Positions 5,256 to 5,703 of a DNA stretch of 5,703 nucleotides are shown piece by piece. Every line of letters begins with the position of its first letter. Positions within the stretch are counted from its first letter, which is position 1. A program made the translations under genes and the position numbers. This DNA comes from an uncultured Clostridia bacterium (GTDB lineage Bacteria > Bacillota > Clostridia > Oscillospirales > CAG-272): assembly GCA_937894775.1 (NCBI GenBank), contig CALAXC010000316.1:1-5703 (forward strand), in the 5' to 3' direction. The notes under the pieces were generated by a model. That model was not told the DNA's origin, ran no database searches, and saw nothing but the letters and a program-made list of their open reading frames with translations.

Positions 5256-5703
5256 ATGAACAAAAAAGTTATATTGGTAACAACTATTTTCCTTTTAATT
5301 GCTATTTTCTCATTTTCGCTTATATCATGCAATAAAAAAGTCAACACGATGGATTCGTTAAAAAATGAATACGGTATCGTTGTTGACGGCGGTGATTTTG
5401 AGGAAGGTTCAATTTTAGTAAGTAAGGAAATTGCGGCAAACGCAGAAGAAGCAGCAGAAGTTCTTGAGGCAATTGCCGAGCAGAACTACAACAAGGACGG
5501 CAACGTATATATTTTCGATATCTACGTTACGAAAGACGGCAAGGAGGTTCAGCCTGACGGTAAAGTAAAGGTTTCTGTTCCTGTACCCAACGTCGAGGTA
5601 GATAACTACCTTGTATTCCACGTTAAATCAGACAACTCGGTAGAAAGCCTTGTTCCTACTGTGGCTGACGGAAAAATCTCATTTGAAACAAGCAGCTTTT
5701 CCT
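5256..5703 (+). CDS. Secreted lipoprotein with a surface-protein-type domain (partial, runs off window)
   Basis: The ATG at 5256 follows AAAGGAG (5241-5247) by 8 bases, and the frame is open for 149 codons to the window edge. Residues 1-24 form a lipoprotein signal peptide: MNKK, a hydrophobic core, then the lipobox LISC with the lipidated cysteine at 25. The mature part has a Glu/Ala-rich helix (about 58-75, NAEEAAEVLEAIAEQ) and then a beta-rich segment (VYIFDIYVTKDGKEVQPDGK, VKVSVPVP, YLVFHVKSDNSVESLVP, ISFETSSFS). This pattern resembles a beta domain common near the ends of large clostridial surface proteins, here apparently near the start of a lipid-anchored one. The function is unknown, and the rest of the protein lies outside the window. 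It may be part of the same surface programme as the preceding gene. Confidence 0.85.
   Translation, partial: MNKKVILVTTIFLLIAIFSFSLISCNKKVNTMDSLKNEYGIVVDGGDFEEGSILVSKEIAANAEEAAEVLEAIAEQNYNKDGNVYIFDIYVTKDGKEVQPDGKVKVSVPVPNVEVDNYLVFHVKSDNSVESLVPTVADGKISFETSSFS

Overview
The window looks like chromosomal DNA of a low-GC Gram-positive bacterium (Bacillota, probably an anaerobic gut-type Clostridia). The evidence is strong AAGGAGG-type ribosome sites, near-consensus sigma-A promoters, U-tailed terminators, a one-component regulator with a 7TM histidine-kinase-type sensor, and a large secreted multi-domain protein with InlB-like and Cys/His-rich modules. Genus cannot be read from the sequence. All recognised genes are on the + strand.

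Layout. At 1-211 an upstream operon ends: the last residues of one gene, then a 49-codon reading frame that looks like only the N-terminus of a GNAT acetyltransferase, then a hairpin terminator. At 244-1347 is a self-contained transcription unit with its own extended -10 promoter, a gene for a seven-helix membrane sensor fused to a LuxR/GerE DNA-binding domain, and a bidirectional-looking terminator. At 1384-1460 is the most striking non-coding element: four exact TCACCC hexamers spaced 11, 10 and 11 bp (two 17-bp perfect direct repeats with a 21-bp period), ending 10 bp before the -35 of a TTTACA-17-TATAAT promoter. This is the layout expected of an activator array. That promoter reads into a two-gene operon: a small protein of unknown function (GTG start at 1510 preferred) and a 1058-residue secreted, C-terminally anchored surface protein (1975-5151). 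After it, a 104-base gap holds a two-stem RNA structure in front of a partial lipoprotein gene (5256 to the window end), which carries a domain of the sort seen in clostridial surface proteins.

Working model (inference): the membrane-bound LuxR-type protein senses a signal in or outside the membrane and switches on the neighbouring surface-protein operon through the helically phased TCACCC array. The small protein would be a cytosolic partner of unknown role. An OmpR/PhoB-type regulator encoded elsewhere is a serious alternative for the array, because tandem repeats of about 11 bp are typical of that family. I see no CRISPR, phage, IS element, tRNA or rRNA in the window.
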